A stretch of 33,883 nt of DNA from Leptospira saintgironsiae. GTDB taxonomy: Bacteria; Spirochaetota; Leptospiria; Leptospirales; Leptospiraceae. Location: assembly GCF_002811765.1 (NCBI RefSeq), contig NZ_NPDR01000014.1, forward strand, positions 1 through 33,883, read 5' to 3'. Position 1 is the stretch's first letter. Each line of letters opens with the position of its first letter. Below are positions 9,012-16,966 of the stretch, piece after piece. The position numbers and the translations under genes are program-made. Below the pieces are notes generated by a model that made no database searches, was not told the origin of the DNA, and saw nothing but the letters and a program-made list of their open reading frames with translations.

Positions 9012-10373
9012 ATGTCCTTAAATAAAAGAAGAAGTTTAATATTAGCGGTTCTATCTTTATCCTTGGCCGCTAGTTTATTCTATTGTATTTTTACAAAACC
9101 AAAAGATAAACCAGTCCCTGTGGACGAGGTGTTTTCCCAGGCCCCTTGGTCCAAAACTTTACCTCATCTTCCACCCCTTGCCGGAGTGGGAGAAGTCAGA
9201 GCAGAAAATTGTGGGAAATGCCACGTAGAAATTTATGCAGAATGGAAAACATCCACTCACGCAAATGCTCTTTCTGATCTTCAGTTCCAATCTGAACTTT
9301 CTAAATCTTCTTCTCCAAGATGGCTTTGTTTAAACTGCCATACCCCAGTTGCGAACCAAAGAGAAACGCTGGTTAACTATCTAAATAACGGAGATTATAA
9401 AACTCCAATAGAAGAACCAAATCCTAACTTTGATCCTAAAATGAAAGCAGAAGCGATTACATGTGCTGTCTGCCATGTTCGTTTGGATGAGCAAGGGAAC
9501 TCCTACGTATTAGGTGCAAATGGAACTACAAAACCTCCTCATCCTATCAAGATTGATCCAGACAAATTGAGGAATAGATGTTTAGATTGTCATAATGCAA
9601 ATTATGTTTTGGACGACCAATTGGTATGCGCTTTCAAAACGGGAAATGAGTTGGAACAAAAGGGAAACTCCCACGGAAAAATTGCCTGTGGTTCCTGCCA
9701 TATGGGAGAATTACAGCGTAAATTAGTCAAACCGGAGCTAAACACTCCAATCAGGACTTCTCATAAACATTCCTTTATTGGAGGAGGAGTTCCGAAAAAA
9801 TTCGAGCTTTATGAAAAACAAATTCCTGGTGGATATAGAACTGGGCTAAAGATTACACCTCTTCAATTCAAGAAAAAAGAAAATGATATAGAATATTCGG
9901 TTTCTCTTACGAATGAAAAAGCAGCTCATAATATTCCAACTGGAGATCCTGAAAGATTTATACTTCTGAAAATTTCGTTATTGGACTCAAAAGGTAAATC
10001 CACCGCGACCAAAGAGATCAAGTTCGGACAAGAATGGGAATGGTATCCTAAGGCAAGACTGGTCGCAGATACTCGTATTCTTCCGGGAGAAACCAAGGTT
10101 TGGAAGGATGTATTTGATGGAATTGAAAAAGGACAGTCTAAAATCGCATTCGAAATTTATCATACTCGATTAAAAGAATCTAATGCAGAACATATGAGAA
10201 AGAATAGTGAGAATGCTCCCTCGGATCTTCGCAAAAAGATCTCCGAGATAGAAAATTTTTATCCTTTTTCTAGTTTAGTTCATAAAGAAGATATAGATCT
10301 AAATTCAGGAAAAAATAAGATCTATTCTCCTGAAGAACTTGTCAGGATCTCTAAAAACAGAAGAGGAGAATAA
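9012..10373 (+). CDS. Pentahaem cytochrome c (cytochrome c554-like)
   Basis: This 453-residue protein has an N-terminal membrane segment (about 8-27) that could be a signal anchor or a lipoprotein signal ending at Cys25. Five CXXCH haem sites follow: CGKCH 67-71, CLNCH 106-110, CAVCH 151-155, CLDCH 190-194 and CGSCH 226-230. His residues in HANAL and SHKHS are possible distal ligands. The C-terminal half (about 290-410) is beta-rich and carries AHNIPTGDPERF, a segment I associate with the cytochrome c554 family fold. The protein would carry electrons in the periplasm. It follows the rhodanese gene by 10 nt and precedes a TTG-started GT2 gene by 5 nt, so the three are probably cotranscribed. 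The redox partner is not encoded in the window. Confidence 0.9.
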   Translation: MSLNKRRSLILAVLSLSLAASLFYCIFTKPKDKPVPVDEVFSQAPWSKTLPHLPPLAGVGEVRAENCGKCHVEIYAEWKTSTHANALSDLQFQSELSKSSSPRWLCLNCHTPVANQRETLVNYLNNGDYKTPIEEPNPNFDPKMKAEAITCAVCHVRLDEQGNSYVLGANGTTKPPHPIKIDPDKLRNRCLDCHNANYVLDDQLVCAFKTGNELEQKGNSHGKIACGSCHMGELQRKLVKPELNTPIRTSHKHSFIGGGVPKKFELYEKQIPGGYRTGLKITPLQFKKKENDIEYSVSLTNEKAAHNIPTGDPERFILLKISLLDSKGKSTATKEIKFGQEWEWYPKARLVADTRILPGETKVWKDVFDGIEKGQSKIAFEIYHTRLKESNAEHMRKNSENAPSDLRKKISEIENFYPFSSLVHKEDIDLNSGKNKIYSPEELVRISKNRRGE

Positions 10374-10378
10374 TCCTT

Positions 10379-11101
10379 TTGAAAGCTCTCTGGGCAAATT
10401 CCAGATTTTTGATTCCTGCCCTAAACGAAGAAGAATCCTTACCCAAAGTTTTGGATTCTCTTTTTGGATTTGGGATCTTGCCTGAGCAAATTTTGATCTT
10501 AGACAATGGGTCCAAGGATTCGACTCCTCAGATCGCAATCAATGCAGGAGTGGTCTTAGTCCAAGAACCAAAAAAAGGTTACGGAGCCGCTTGTTTAGCA
10601 GGGATCCATTATCTTCAGGAAAGAAAAATTTCTCCTGAATTCATAGTGTTCATGGATGCAGATGGTTCGGATGATCTCGAGAATTTAAAAGACCTATTCT
10701 TTTCATTCTCACAAGATCCAAATACAAACTTTGTGATAGGTTCTAGGACATTAGGCAATGCAGAACCTGGTTCCTTGTCCTTCTTACAGAAATTCGGAAA
10801 TTGGCTTTCTTGCTTTTTGATCCGGATTTTTTACAGGGTAAAATTCACTGATTTAGGCCCGTTCCGTGTTCTAAGATGGCAATCCCTATTAGATTTGAAT
10901 CTGCAAGATCCTACTTGGGGATGGAATCTAGAAATGCAAATCAAAGCCATTCGGAAAAAATTTAGGATCCAAGAAGTTCCAGTTCATTATCGTAAAAGAA
11001 AAGGTGGAAAATCTAAGATCAGTGGGAATTTGATAGGAAGTTTAAAAGCAGGCGTAAAGATACTTTATATTTTCTTTAAGTTAACATTTTTTTCAATTTA
11101 G
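10379..11101 (+). CDS. GT2 family glycosyltransferase (dolichyl-phosphate-sugar-synthase type)
   Basis: This 240-residue protein is read from TTG 10379. An AGGAG site at 10364-10368, inside the end of the cytochrome gene, lies 10 nt upstream and supports this start. A GT-A fold is indicated by FLIPALNEEESL near the N-terminus, ILILDNGSKDST, KKGYGAA and the metal-binding DADGSDD at about residues 98-104. The segments DLGPFR and WGWNLEMQIKA are typical of this family. A hydrophobic C-terminal tail may touch the membrane. It probably moves a sugar from a nucleotide donor to a polyprenyl phosphate or a similar lipid. Its last 26 bp overlap the end of the convergent kinase gene. Confidence 0.85.
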   Translation: MKALWANSRFLIPALNEEESLPKVLDSLFGFGILPEQILILDNGSKDSTPQIAINAGVVLVQEPKKGYGAACLAGIHYLQERKISPEFIVFMDADGSDDLENLKDLFFSFSQDPNTNFVIGSRTLGNAEPGSLSFLQKFGNWLSCFLIRIFYRVKFTDLGPFRVLRWQSLLDLNLQDPTWGWNLEMQIKAIRKKFRIQEVPVHYRKRKGGKSKISGNLIGSLKAGVKILYIFFKLTFFSI

Positions 11102-13778
11102 TCCAAGTGTAAGGTCTTTTCAGAACATTCAAAGAAGGATCCAAATCAGTTTTAGAATTCCATTCTGATATTATGATAATCCGATCCTTATTCTTGAATA
11201 ATTTCCAATCTGAATTTTCAAATACGATTTCTTCTTCTGAAAAGATCGCATACATTTCGGGATAATTTTCTAAAATTGTTTTTGCTTCTTGCAAATCGTA
11301 AATAGGGAATATTTCAAAACCTAATCTTCTTAATAGAGCTGCTAGATAAGTTTGGCCTTTTAAGTTTTTTTCTAGTACCAAGATTTTTTCGTTTCGATTT
11401 TCGTAGGCAATCTCAGGACTTCTGCTCAACGGAAGAAAGATCTCTATGCAGGTGCCCTTTCCGATCTCACTATGCACGTGGACCATTCCATTAGACTGCT
11501 TTACAAATCCGTAAACCATTGGCATGCCGAGGCCGGTCCCCTTCCCGGATTGTTTGGTGGTAAAGAATGGTTCGAATAATCTTTCTAAGACTCTATCGTC
11601 CATTCCAGAACCTTCGTCTCTAACAGAAATGATACATGCGTCTTCCATATCCACAAATCCTGGGATCATGGATCTATGTTCTTTTCCTGCGGGAGAAAAT
11701 CCTGTACTTACTAAAATTTTTCCTCCATGAGGCATTGCGTCTCTTGAGTTCAAACATAGGTTTAAAATTGCGTTTTCTAAACCATTCTTCTCAAAAGAAC
11801 AGATCATAGGAAATTCTTCGAAGCAAAATTCTATACTGACTATATCGTTTCTAATACGAGTGAGTATATCCGCAAAGTCGGAGATCACATGACTTACATC
11901 TGCTTGCTCGGGATTTAACGCCTGTTTGCGCGAGAATGCCAATAGTCTTCTGTTAAGTTCGGCTCCTCTTCTGACCGCGTCTTGGGCGGAAAATACCCTT
12001 TTTAATAATTCAGGAGTTTCTCTTAGGTTTAATTCGAGAAGATCCAAATTGGCTAAGATGATGTTCAGAAGATTATTAAAATCGTGCGCCATTCCTCCTG
12101 CAAGTTGGCCTACTGCTTCCATCTTCTGAAGTTGTCTAAGAGAATCGTTCCATTCTTTTTCTTCAGTGATATCCTGCATGGTTCCAGTCCCACCGATAAA
12201 TTTTCCATTTCGGTTCAGTAAACCTTCTCCTTTTACAGAAAGAATTTTTTCTATTCCATCTTTTGATACAATATGAAGTTCAGTTTCTTCAAAGGTACCT
12301 TGGGTAAGGAATTTTTCATAATTTTGCGAGATACGATCTCTATCTTCCGGAGGAATAAATTGGATAAAATCCTCGAAGCCAGGTGGAGAATCATTAGGTT
12401 CCAAACCGAATATTTCGTACAAACCGGGTGACCAACTTACTTTTCCGTCGAACTCCATTGTCCAGCTTCCCATCTTTGCAAGCTTTTGAGCATTATATAG
12501 TTGTTCACGGTTTACATTGAGTTGGTCCGCAAAGGATTCCAACTTCAGAATGGTCAATCTATCTTCTGTAATGTCCCTACCAATGCAAAAAACACTTCCC
12601 GATTCAGGAGAATGGGATATATTCCAATAGATATATCGAAGCTGTCCATATTTCGTTATATAACGATTTTCGAATCCTTCCTTACTTCCTGACGCTATCT
12701 TAGCCTTTGTAAGTTCTATATCATCCGGATGTATGAACTCCAACAGACTCTTGTTTTTTACATATTTTCTTTCATAACCTAAAACCTTTTGGAAGGCAGG
12801 GTTCGTTTTCCGGATTATACAATCCAAACCGATGGTAACTATAATTTCAGAAGAAAGTTCTATTAAAGCTTTCCGTTCTTCATCCGCAACCCTTCTACTT
12901 ACTATCTCCGCAAATCTTTTGGAAACGACCCCGAGTAGATCTAAGTATGCTTCTTCCGGATTCAAAACTCTTTCAGAAAGAAGTTCTATTTCATAAAATC
13001 TTCCGTCAGAAAGTATAGGAATACCTATCCAAGAACGGAAACCCGCTGCTAATGCTGCATCCTTTCTTTTTAGTTCAGTGTCTACTACAAGGTCCGGTAT
13101 AAAGTATAATTCTCCCGATTCACTGACTTTCTTTAGTATACCTTCTTTGGTGCTGAAAAATTTGTTTATGGATTCTTTTCGAAACAGAAGTTGAAAATCG
13201 GATCCATAAACATACGGGTCTTCTTCATTTATATAAACAGTATTGTCTTTGGATCTCCAGATCTGTCCGTAAGTCCATGGAGTATTTTTAATTAAGGTTT
13301 TGAGTACCTTTTCAAATGCAGAACTCAGAGTGTCGGAAGTGGAAATATCCCAAAGTAAACTTTCTCCTATTGCCCAGGAGATTTCTCTCTTCTTCCTTTG
13401 AGTAATATCTAGATAATAAACTAAAAATCCATCGGGTCTTGGATAGATCCTTACTTCTATCCATGAATTAAATGGTTCGAAGAATGCTTCGAATATGCAG
13501 GGCTTTCCTGTCTCTTTTGCCTTTTTGTATTGGGTTTCGAAATCTGTTCCGACTGTTCTTGGAAAATCCGTAAGTATGTTTTTACCAATGAGGCTTTCTT
13601 TTGGTCTACGTAAGACTTCTTCCGCCTTTTCATTTACATACGTTAGGTTCCAATCGAGGTCTGCAAAGATAAACGCGTCAGGTATATGATCAAATACCAA
13701 GCTTGATTCTTGATTTGTTTCGGGAGTTTGACCTGAAACTACTTGTTCCGATGATTTGTTGCTCTTTCCCGAGGACAT
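11076..13778 (-). CDS. PAS-GAF-PAS-PAS sensor histidine kinase with degenerate C-terminal receiver
   Basis: This 900-residue protein has no clear membrane segments and is probably cytoplasmic. Order: PAS (about 25-130), GAF-like (about 140-298), PAS (about 300-405), PAS (about 428-542), HisKA with GGMAHDFNNLLN (His565), and HATPase_c with NAILNLCLNSRDAMP, DEGSGMDD and GKGTGLGMPM. The C-terminal region (about 790-900) looks like a receiver fold (KILVLEKN, final KRPYT), but the phosphoacceptor position reads AIFSEEE, with no Asp, so it is probably not phosphorylated. It lies 19 nt after the REC-EAL gene and is the last gene of a three-gene operon. Input signals are unknown. Confidence 0.9.
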   Translation of the reverse strand: MSSGKSNKSSEQVVSGQTPETNQESSLVFDHIPDAFIFADLDWNLTYVNEKAEEVLRRPKESLIGKNILTDFPRTVGTDFETQYKKAKETGKPCIFEAFFEPFNSWIEVRIYPRPDGFLVYYLDITQRKKREISWAIGESLLWDISTSDTLSSAFEKVLKTLIKNTPWTYGQIWRSKDNTVYINEEDPYVYGSDFQLLFRKESINKFFSTKEGILKKVSESGELYFIPDLVVDTELKRKDAALAAGFRSWIGIPILSDGRFYEIELLSERVLNPEEAYLDLLGVVSKRFAEIVSRRVADEERKALIELSSEIIVTIGLDCIIRKTNPAFQKVLGYERKYVKNKSLLEFIHPDDIELTKAKIASGSKEGFENRYITKYGQLRYIYWNISHSPESGSVFCIGRDITEDRLTILKLESFADQLNVNREQLYNAQKLAKMGSWTMEFDGKVSWSPGLYEIFGLEPNDSPPGFEDFIQFIPPEDRDRISQNYEKFLTQGTFEETELHIVSKDGIEKILSVKGEGLLNRNGKFIGGTGTMQDITEEKEWNDSLRQLQKMEAVGQLAGGMAHDFNNLLNIILANLDLLELNLRETPELLKRVFSAQDAVRRGAELNRRLLAFSRKQALNPEQADVSHVISDFADILTRIRNDIVSIEFCFEEFPMICSFEKNGLENAILNLCLNSRDAMPHGGKILVSTGFSPAGKEHRSMIPGFVDMEDACIISVRDEGSGMDDRVLERLFEPFFTTKQSGKGTGLGMPMVYGFVKQSNGMVHVHSEIGKGTCIEIFLPLSRSPEIAYENRNEKILVLEKNLKGQTYLAALLRRLGFEIFPIYDLQEAKTILENYPEMYAIFSEEEIVFENSDWKLFKNKDRIIIISEWNSKTDLDPSLNVLKRPYTWTKLKKMLT

Positions 13779-13797
13779 TCTACCAAGGGTATTATTG

Positions 13798-15003
13798 TTA
13801 ACCGAATTTGGAAAGAATTTCTGGGATTTTTTCAGGATGAACAGGTTTAGAATAATAATAACCCTGCCCTACATCGCAACCAGCTTCCTTCATCAATCTT
13901 TCCACTTCTGCAGTTTCTATTCCTTCTGCGACGACATTCATCCCTAACTTATGCCCTAAATCAACAGAAGCCTGACAAATAAACAAGGATTCCCTATCCC
14001 TTGGGGAGTCCATAACGAAGGACTTATCTATCTTCAGTTCTGTAAATGGAAATCTATGTAATTGTTTCAGGGAAGAATAACCCGTGCCGAAATCATCAAT
14101 GGATAAACCGATCCCTCTGATCCTGAGCCTGGTTAAGATATCTTGAGTAAAACGAATATTCTCTAAAAATCCAGTCTCTGTGATCTCCATTTGGAATTGG
14201 CTTTGTGGTATTCCTTTATTCTTAATTTTAGCAAGGATCCTCTCAGGAAAGTCCAACTCTGTCAAAGTTACGGGTGAAACGTTAACCGCTACACGTAGCT
14301 TTCGTCCGTTTGTATGCCAGATCCTAGTCTCATCTAATGCGATATCTATAATTTTCTCCGTCATCAGATTTAAGATGCTAATTTCTTTTTCCATCAAAGG
14401 TAAAAATGAATCAGGGAACACTAATCCTAATTTTGGATGGTTCCATCTTACTAGTGCCTCGAAACCTTCTACCCTTCCTGTTTTTAGATCGAACTTAGGT
14501 TGATAATATAATACAAACTGATCGGAACGAACCGCATCTAAAACTTCTTCCTTTTCGAATGTAGGACCTGATTTTCCTTTTCCACCAGTTTTGGTGCGGG
14601 AAGAAATGTCTGATTCTTTTTCAGCAATCGCAGATAATGTATTTCTGATATCGGAAACTCGGATTGGTTTTTCCATAACTGCTGCGATATGTAGTCCATA
14701 TTCCCCAGCTAATGTCTCCGCACTATGAAGTGTCCTTCTGTCAGCACCGGAGATCAAGATCACATCAGGATGAACTTCTTTCTCGGATAAGAATCGGATC
14801 ACGTCCACTCCATCCATTCCTGGAATCATTAGATCCAAGATCACACAATCAAAACTTGGATCTACTTTGTCTAAAAAATCAGGAGCAGTATGAGATAATG
14901 AAACCTCGAAACCACAATCTACTGCGATCTCTCCCAAGATCTTTGCGATTTCTTCTTCGTCATCCAGGATCAGAAGTTTTTTAGAATTTCTTGAATCCGT
15001 CAT
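13798..15003 (-). CDS. Response regulator with EAL domain (c-di-GMP phosphodiesterase)
   Basis: This 401-residue protein has a receiver domain (about 8-125) with acidic pair DD14-15, phosphoacceptor Asp57 in VILDLMIPGMDG and the KP pair near 112-113. A 20-residue linker leads to an EAL domain (about 152-400). The catalytic set looks complete: E182-A-L-V-R186, N241, E273, D303-D304 in DDFGTG, K324 and E360. It should hydrolyse c-di-GMP under phosphorelay control. The start ATG overlaps the stop of the upstream kinase by 4 bp (ATGA), so translation is coupled, and that kinase is the likely partner. No GGDEF gene is in the window. Confidence 0.93.
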   Translation of the reverse strand: MTDSRNSKKLLILDDEEEIAKILGEIAVDCGFEVSLSHTAPDFLDKVDPSFDCVILDLMIPGMDGVDVIRFLSEKEVHPDVILISGADRRTLHSAETLAGEYGLHIAAVMEKPIRVSDIRNTLSAIAEKESDISSRTKTGGKGKSGPTFEKEEVLDAVRSDQFVLYYQPKFDLKTGRVEGFEALVRWNHPKLGLVFPDSFLPLMEKEISILNLMTEKIIDIALDETRIWHTNGRKLRVAVNVSPVTLTELDFPERILAKIKNKGIPQSQFQMEITETGFLENIRFTQDILTRLRIRGIGLSIDDFGTGYSSLKQLHRFPFTELKIDKSFVMDSPRDRESLFICQASVDLGHKLGMNVVAEGIETAEVERLMKEAGCDVGQGYYYSKPVHPEKIPEILSKFG

Positions 15004-16859
15004 GGAAGAATTTCTCCGATATTGCGAACCGCTTCTTTCAATGAGGTTTTAGTATAAGGTTTTCGGACCAGAGGAATAGTATTAGGAAGTTCTAAACTTT
15101 CTCCTCGGCTCGAAGAAGTTGCGATTATTTTTCCGGAACCAAATCTTTCCATTTCTTTTTTTAGATCTATTCCTTTAGAATCCGCTAGTTGAAGGTCCAA
15201 CAATACGAAAGAGATTTCTGTGTCACCTGAGAAAAATTTTGCCAATCGTTTCATATCCGAACTCACATGAGGTTCGTAGCCCAATTCTCTTAAGTATACA
15301 CAAGCCAATTCAGCAGTTTCTCTATTTTCTTCCATGACCAAAGTTTTCTTTTTGGTCGCAATAAGTTGCTCGTCCTTTGACTGTTCATGCAAAGGTAAGA
15401 ATATTAGAAAACTGGAACCATATTCCGGGGCTGTGATAACTTTCAAAAAACCGTTCGATTGTTTTACAAAACCGTAAACCATGGTCAATCCCAAACCGGT
15501 TCCTTTTCCTCCTCCCTTGGTCGAAAAAAACGGATCAAAAATACGGGCCTTAGTGATATCGTCCATGCCTGTGCCCGTGTCAGTAACGGTGACCAGAAAA
15601 TAATCCTTTGCTTCCAAACCGGAAATTTTAGGGCCCTTAGAGTCTCCGTTATGCACAAATCCGGTAGAAATAAATATTTTACCACCATCTGGCATAGCAT
15701 CTCTCGCATTTAAAGCAAGATTGAGTATCGCATTCTCGAGTCCGGTCTTTTCTATGTCGCAAACCGTCTTATCATCTGCGATCTCGTATTCTATTTCGAT
15801 TTTTTCAGTCCTGATCCTATCCAGAATTGGAACAAAATCCTTTAATACCCGGTTTACGTCACATGATTCCGGGTTCAAGGCCTGCTTTCTAGAAAAAGCA
15901 AGGAGTCTTTTATTGATCTCGACTCCTCTTTGTATAGCGTCTTGTGCGGATCGAACTCTTTTCATCAGTTCTTCAGAATCTTTCAGCTTCATTTCGAGAA
16001 GATCTAGATTTGCTAATATTACATTTAATAAATTATTAAAGTCATGGGCCATTCCACCTGCGAGTTGTCCCACAGCCTCCATCTTTTGGGAATGTCTGAT
16101 TCTCTCTTCTGTATTTCGTCTTTCTGTAATATCTCTTTCTATCCCCATTAAATGGGTAACAACGCCTTGTTCATTCACGATAGGAAAGATATCCATCTCT
16201 ATCCAATATTCTTTTCCATCTTTATCGTAATTGATAATCTCTTCGAAAGAAGGTTTTCCTTCCGAGATTGATTTTCGGATCCGATCTAATACTGCTCTAT
16301 CTGTTTTAGGACCTTGCAGGATCCTAGGAGTTTTTCCTAATACTTCTTCTCTTTTATAACCAGTTAATCTTTCAAAGGCACCATTTACATATACTATCTT
16401 TGGTCCTGGTTCATCTATAGGAGAAGCTTCAGTAATCAAAAAAATATCTTTGGATCTTTCTATACCTATCTTAAGAAGATTAAGATTTTCTTCTGTCGTC
16501 TTAGCTTGTAGCACAAGTCGTATAGAACGATCTAATAGATCAGTATTTACATTCTCTTTAAGAAATATATCAGAGAATGAAATTTTGGAATTTTTGAGTG
16601 CTTCTTTACTTTCTTGATTTTCCGCGATTGTAATCAAGGGGGGAAGGATCCGGGCCTTCTCCAGTACTTCTAAATTATTTTTGGAATTATATTGAAATAG
16701 TATAACGTCAAAAAATTCAGTCTTGGTCTTTTCCAAGGCTTCTTGAAAGTCCAAGGCTCTCGTACAATTAGGGGAGAAAGATTCGATACCCCCTAATAGA
16801 GTTCGGATCCATTTGTATTCTTCTTCCCTATTTTCTATGATTAAAATACTGGACCGCAT
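15000..16859 (-). CDS. Hybrid PAS histidine kinase with N- and C-terminal receiver-like domains
   Basis: This 619-residue protein has a receiver-like N-terminus (about 1-115) that seems degenerate: the acidic pair is EN and the phospho-Asp position is Gln56 in DVILFQY. A PAS domain follows (about 128-246), then HisKA with GGMAHDFNNLLN (His272), HATPase_c (NAILNLALNARDAMP, DTGTGMDD, GKGTGLGLTM) and a C-terminal receiver (about 500-619) with a plausible Asp in VLLDLQLADS. The catalytic core closely resembles that of the 11076-13778 kinase, so the two look like duplicates with swapped sensor parts. It is the first gene of the operon and overlaps the REC-EAL gene by 4 bp. Cytoplasmic. Confidence 0.9.
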   Translation of the reverse strand: MRSSILIIENREEEYKWIRTLLGGIESFSPNCTRALDFQEALEKTKTEFFDVILFQYNSKNNLEVLEKARILPPLITIAENQESKEALKNSKISFSDIFLKENVNTDLLDRSIRLVLQAKTTEENLNLLKIGIERSKDIFLITEASPIDEPGPKIVYVNGAFERLTGYKREEVLGKTPRILQGPKTDRAVLDRIRKSISEGKPSFEEIINYDKDGKEYWIEMDIFPIVNEQGVVTHLMGIERDITERRNTEERIRHSQKMEAVGQLAGGMAHDFNNLLNVILANLDLLEMKLKDSEELMKRVRSAQDAIQRGVEINKRLLAFSRKQALNPESCDVNRVLKDFVPILDRIRTEKIEIEYEIADDKTVCDIEKTGLENAILNLALNARDAMPDGGKIFISTGFVHNGDSKGPKISGLEAKDYFLVTVTDTGTGMDDITKARIFDPFFSTKGGGKGTGLGLTMVYGFVKQSNGFLKVITAPEYGSSFLIFLPLHEQSKDEQLIATKKKTLVMEENRETAELACVYLRELGYEPHVSSDMKRLAKFFSGDTEISFVLLDLQLADSKGIDLKKEMERFGSGKIIATSSSRGESLELPNTIPLVRKPYTKTSLKEAVRNIGEILP

Positions 16860-16966
16860 CAGGCATTCGACGAAAAAACGAGACGTTTAACCCGCCTTTC
16901 TCTCCTTAAAAAAAATCCGATCTAAATATTTTTAGCTATCAGAAATCTATATAGAGCATAAGCCTA
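16860..16966. promoter_or_regulatory. Divergent promoter region between kinase operon and phosphatase
   Basis: These 107 bp separate the minus-strand kinase start (16859) from the plus-strand TTG start (16967). Both promoters must lie here. The stretch at 16908-16957 is AT-rich (AAAAAAAT and TAAATATTTTTAG). I could not place reliable -35/-10 boxes, and neither gene has a strong ribosome site. Confidence 0.35.
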
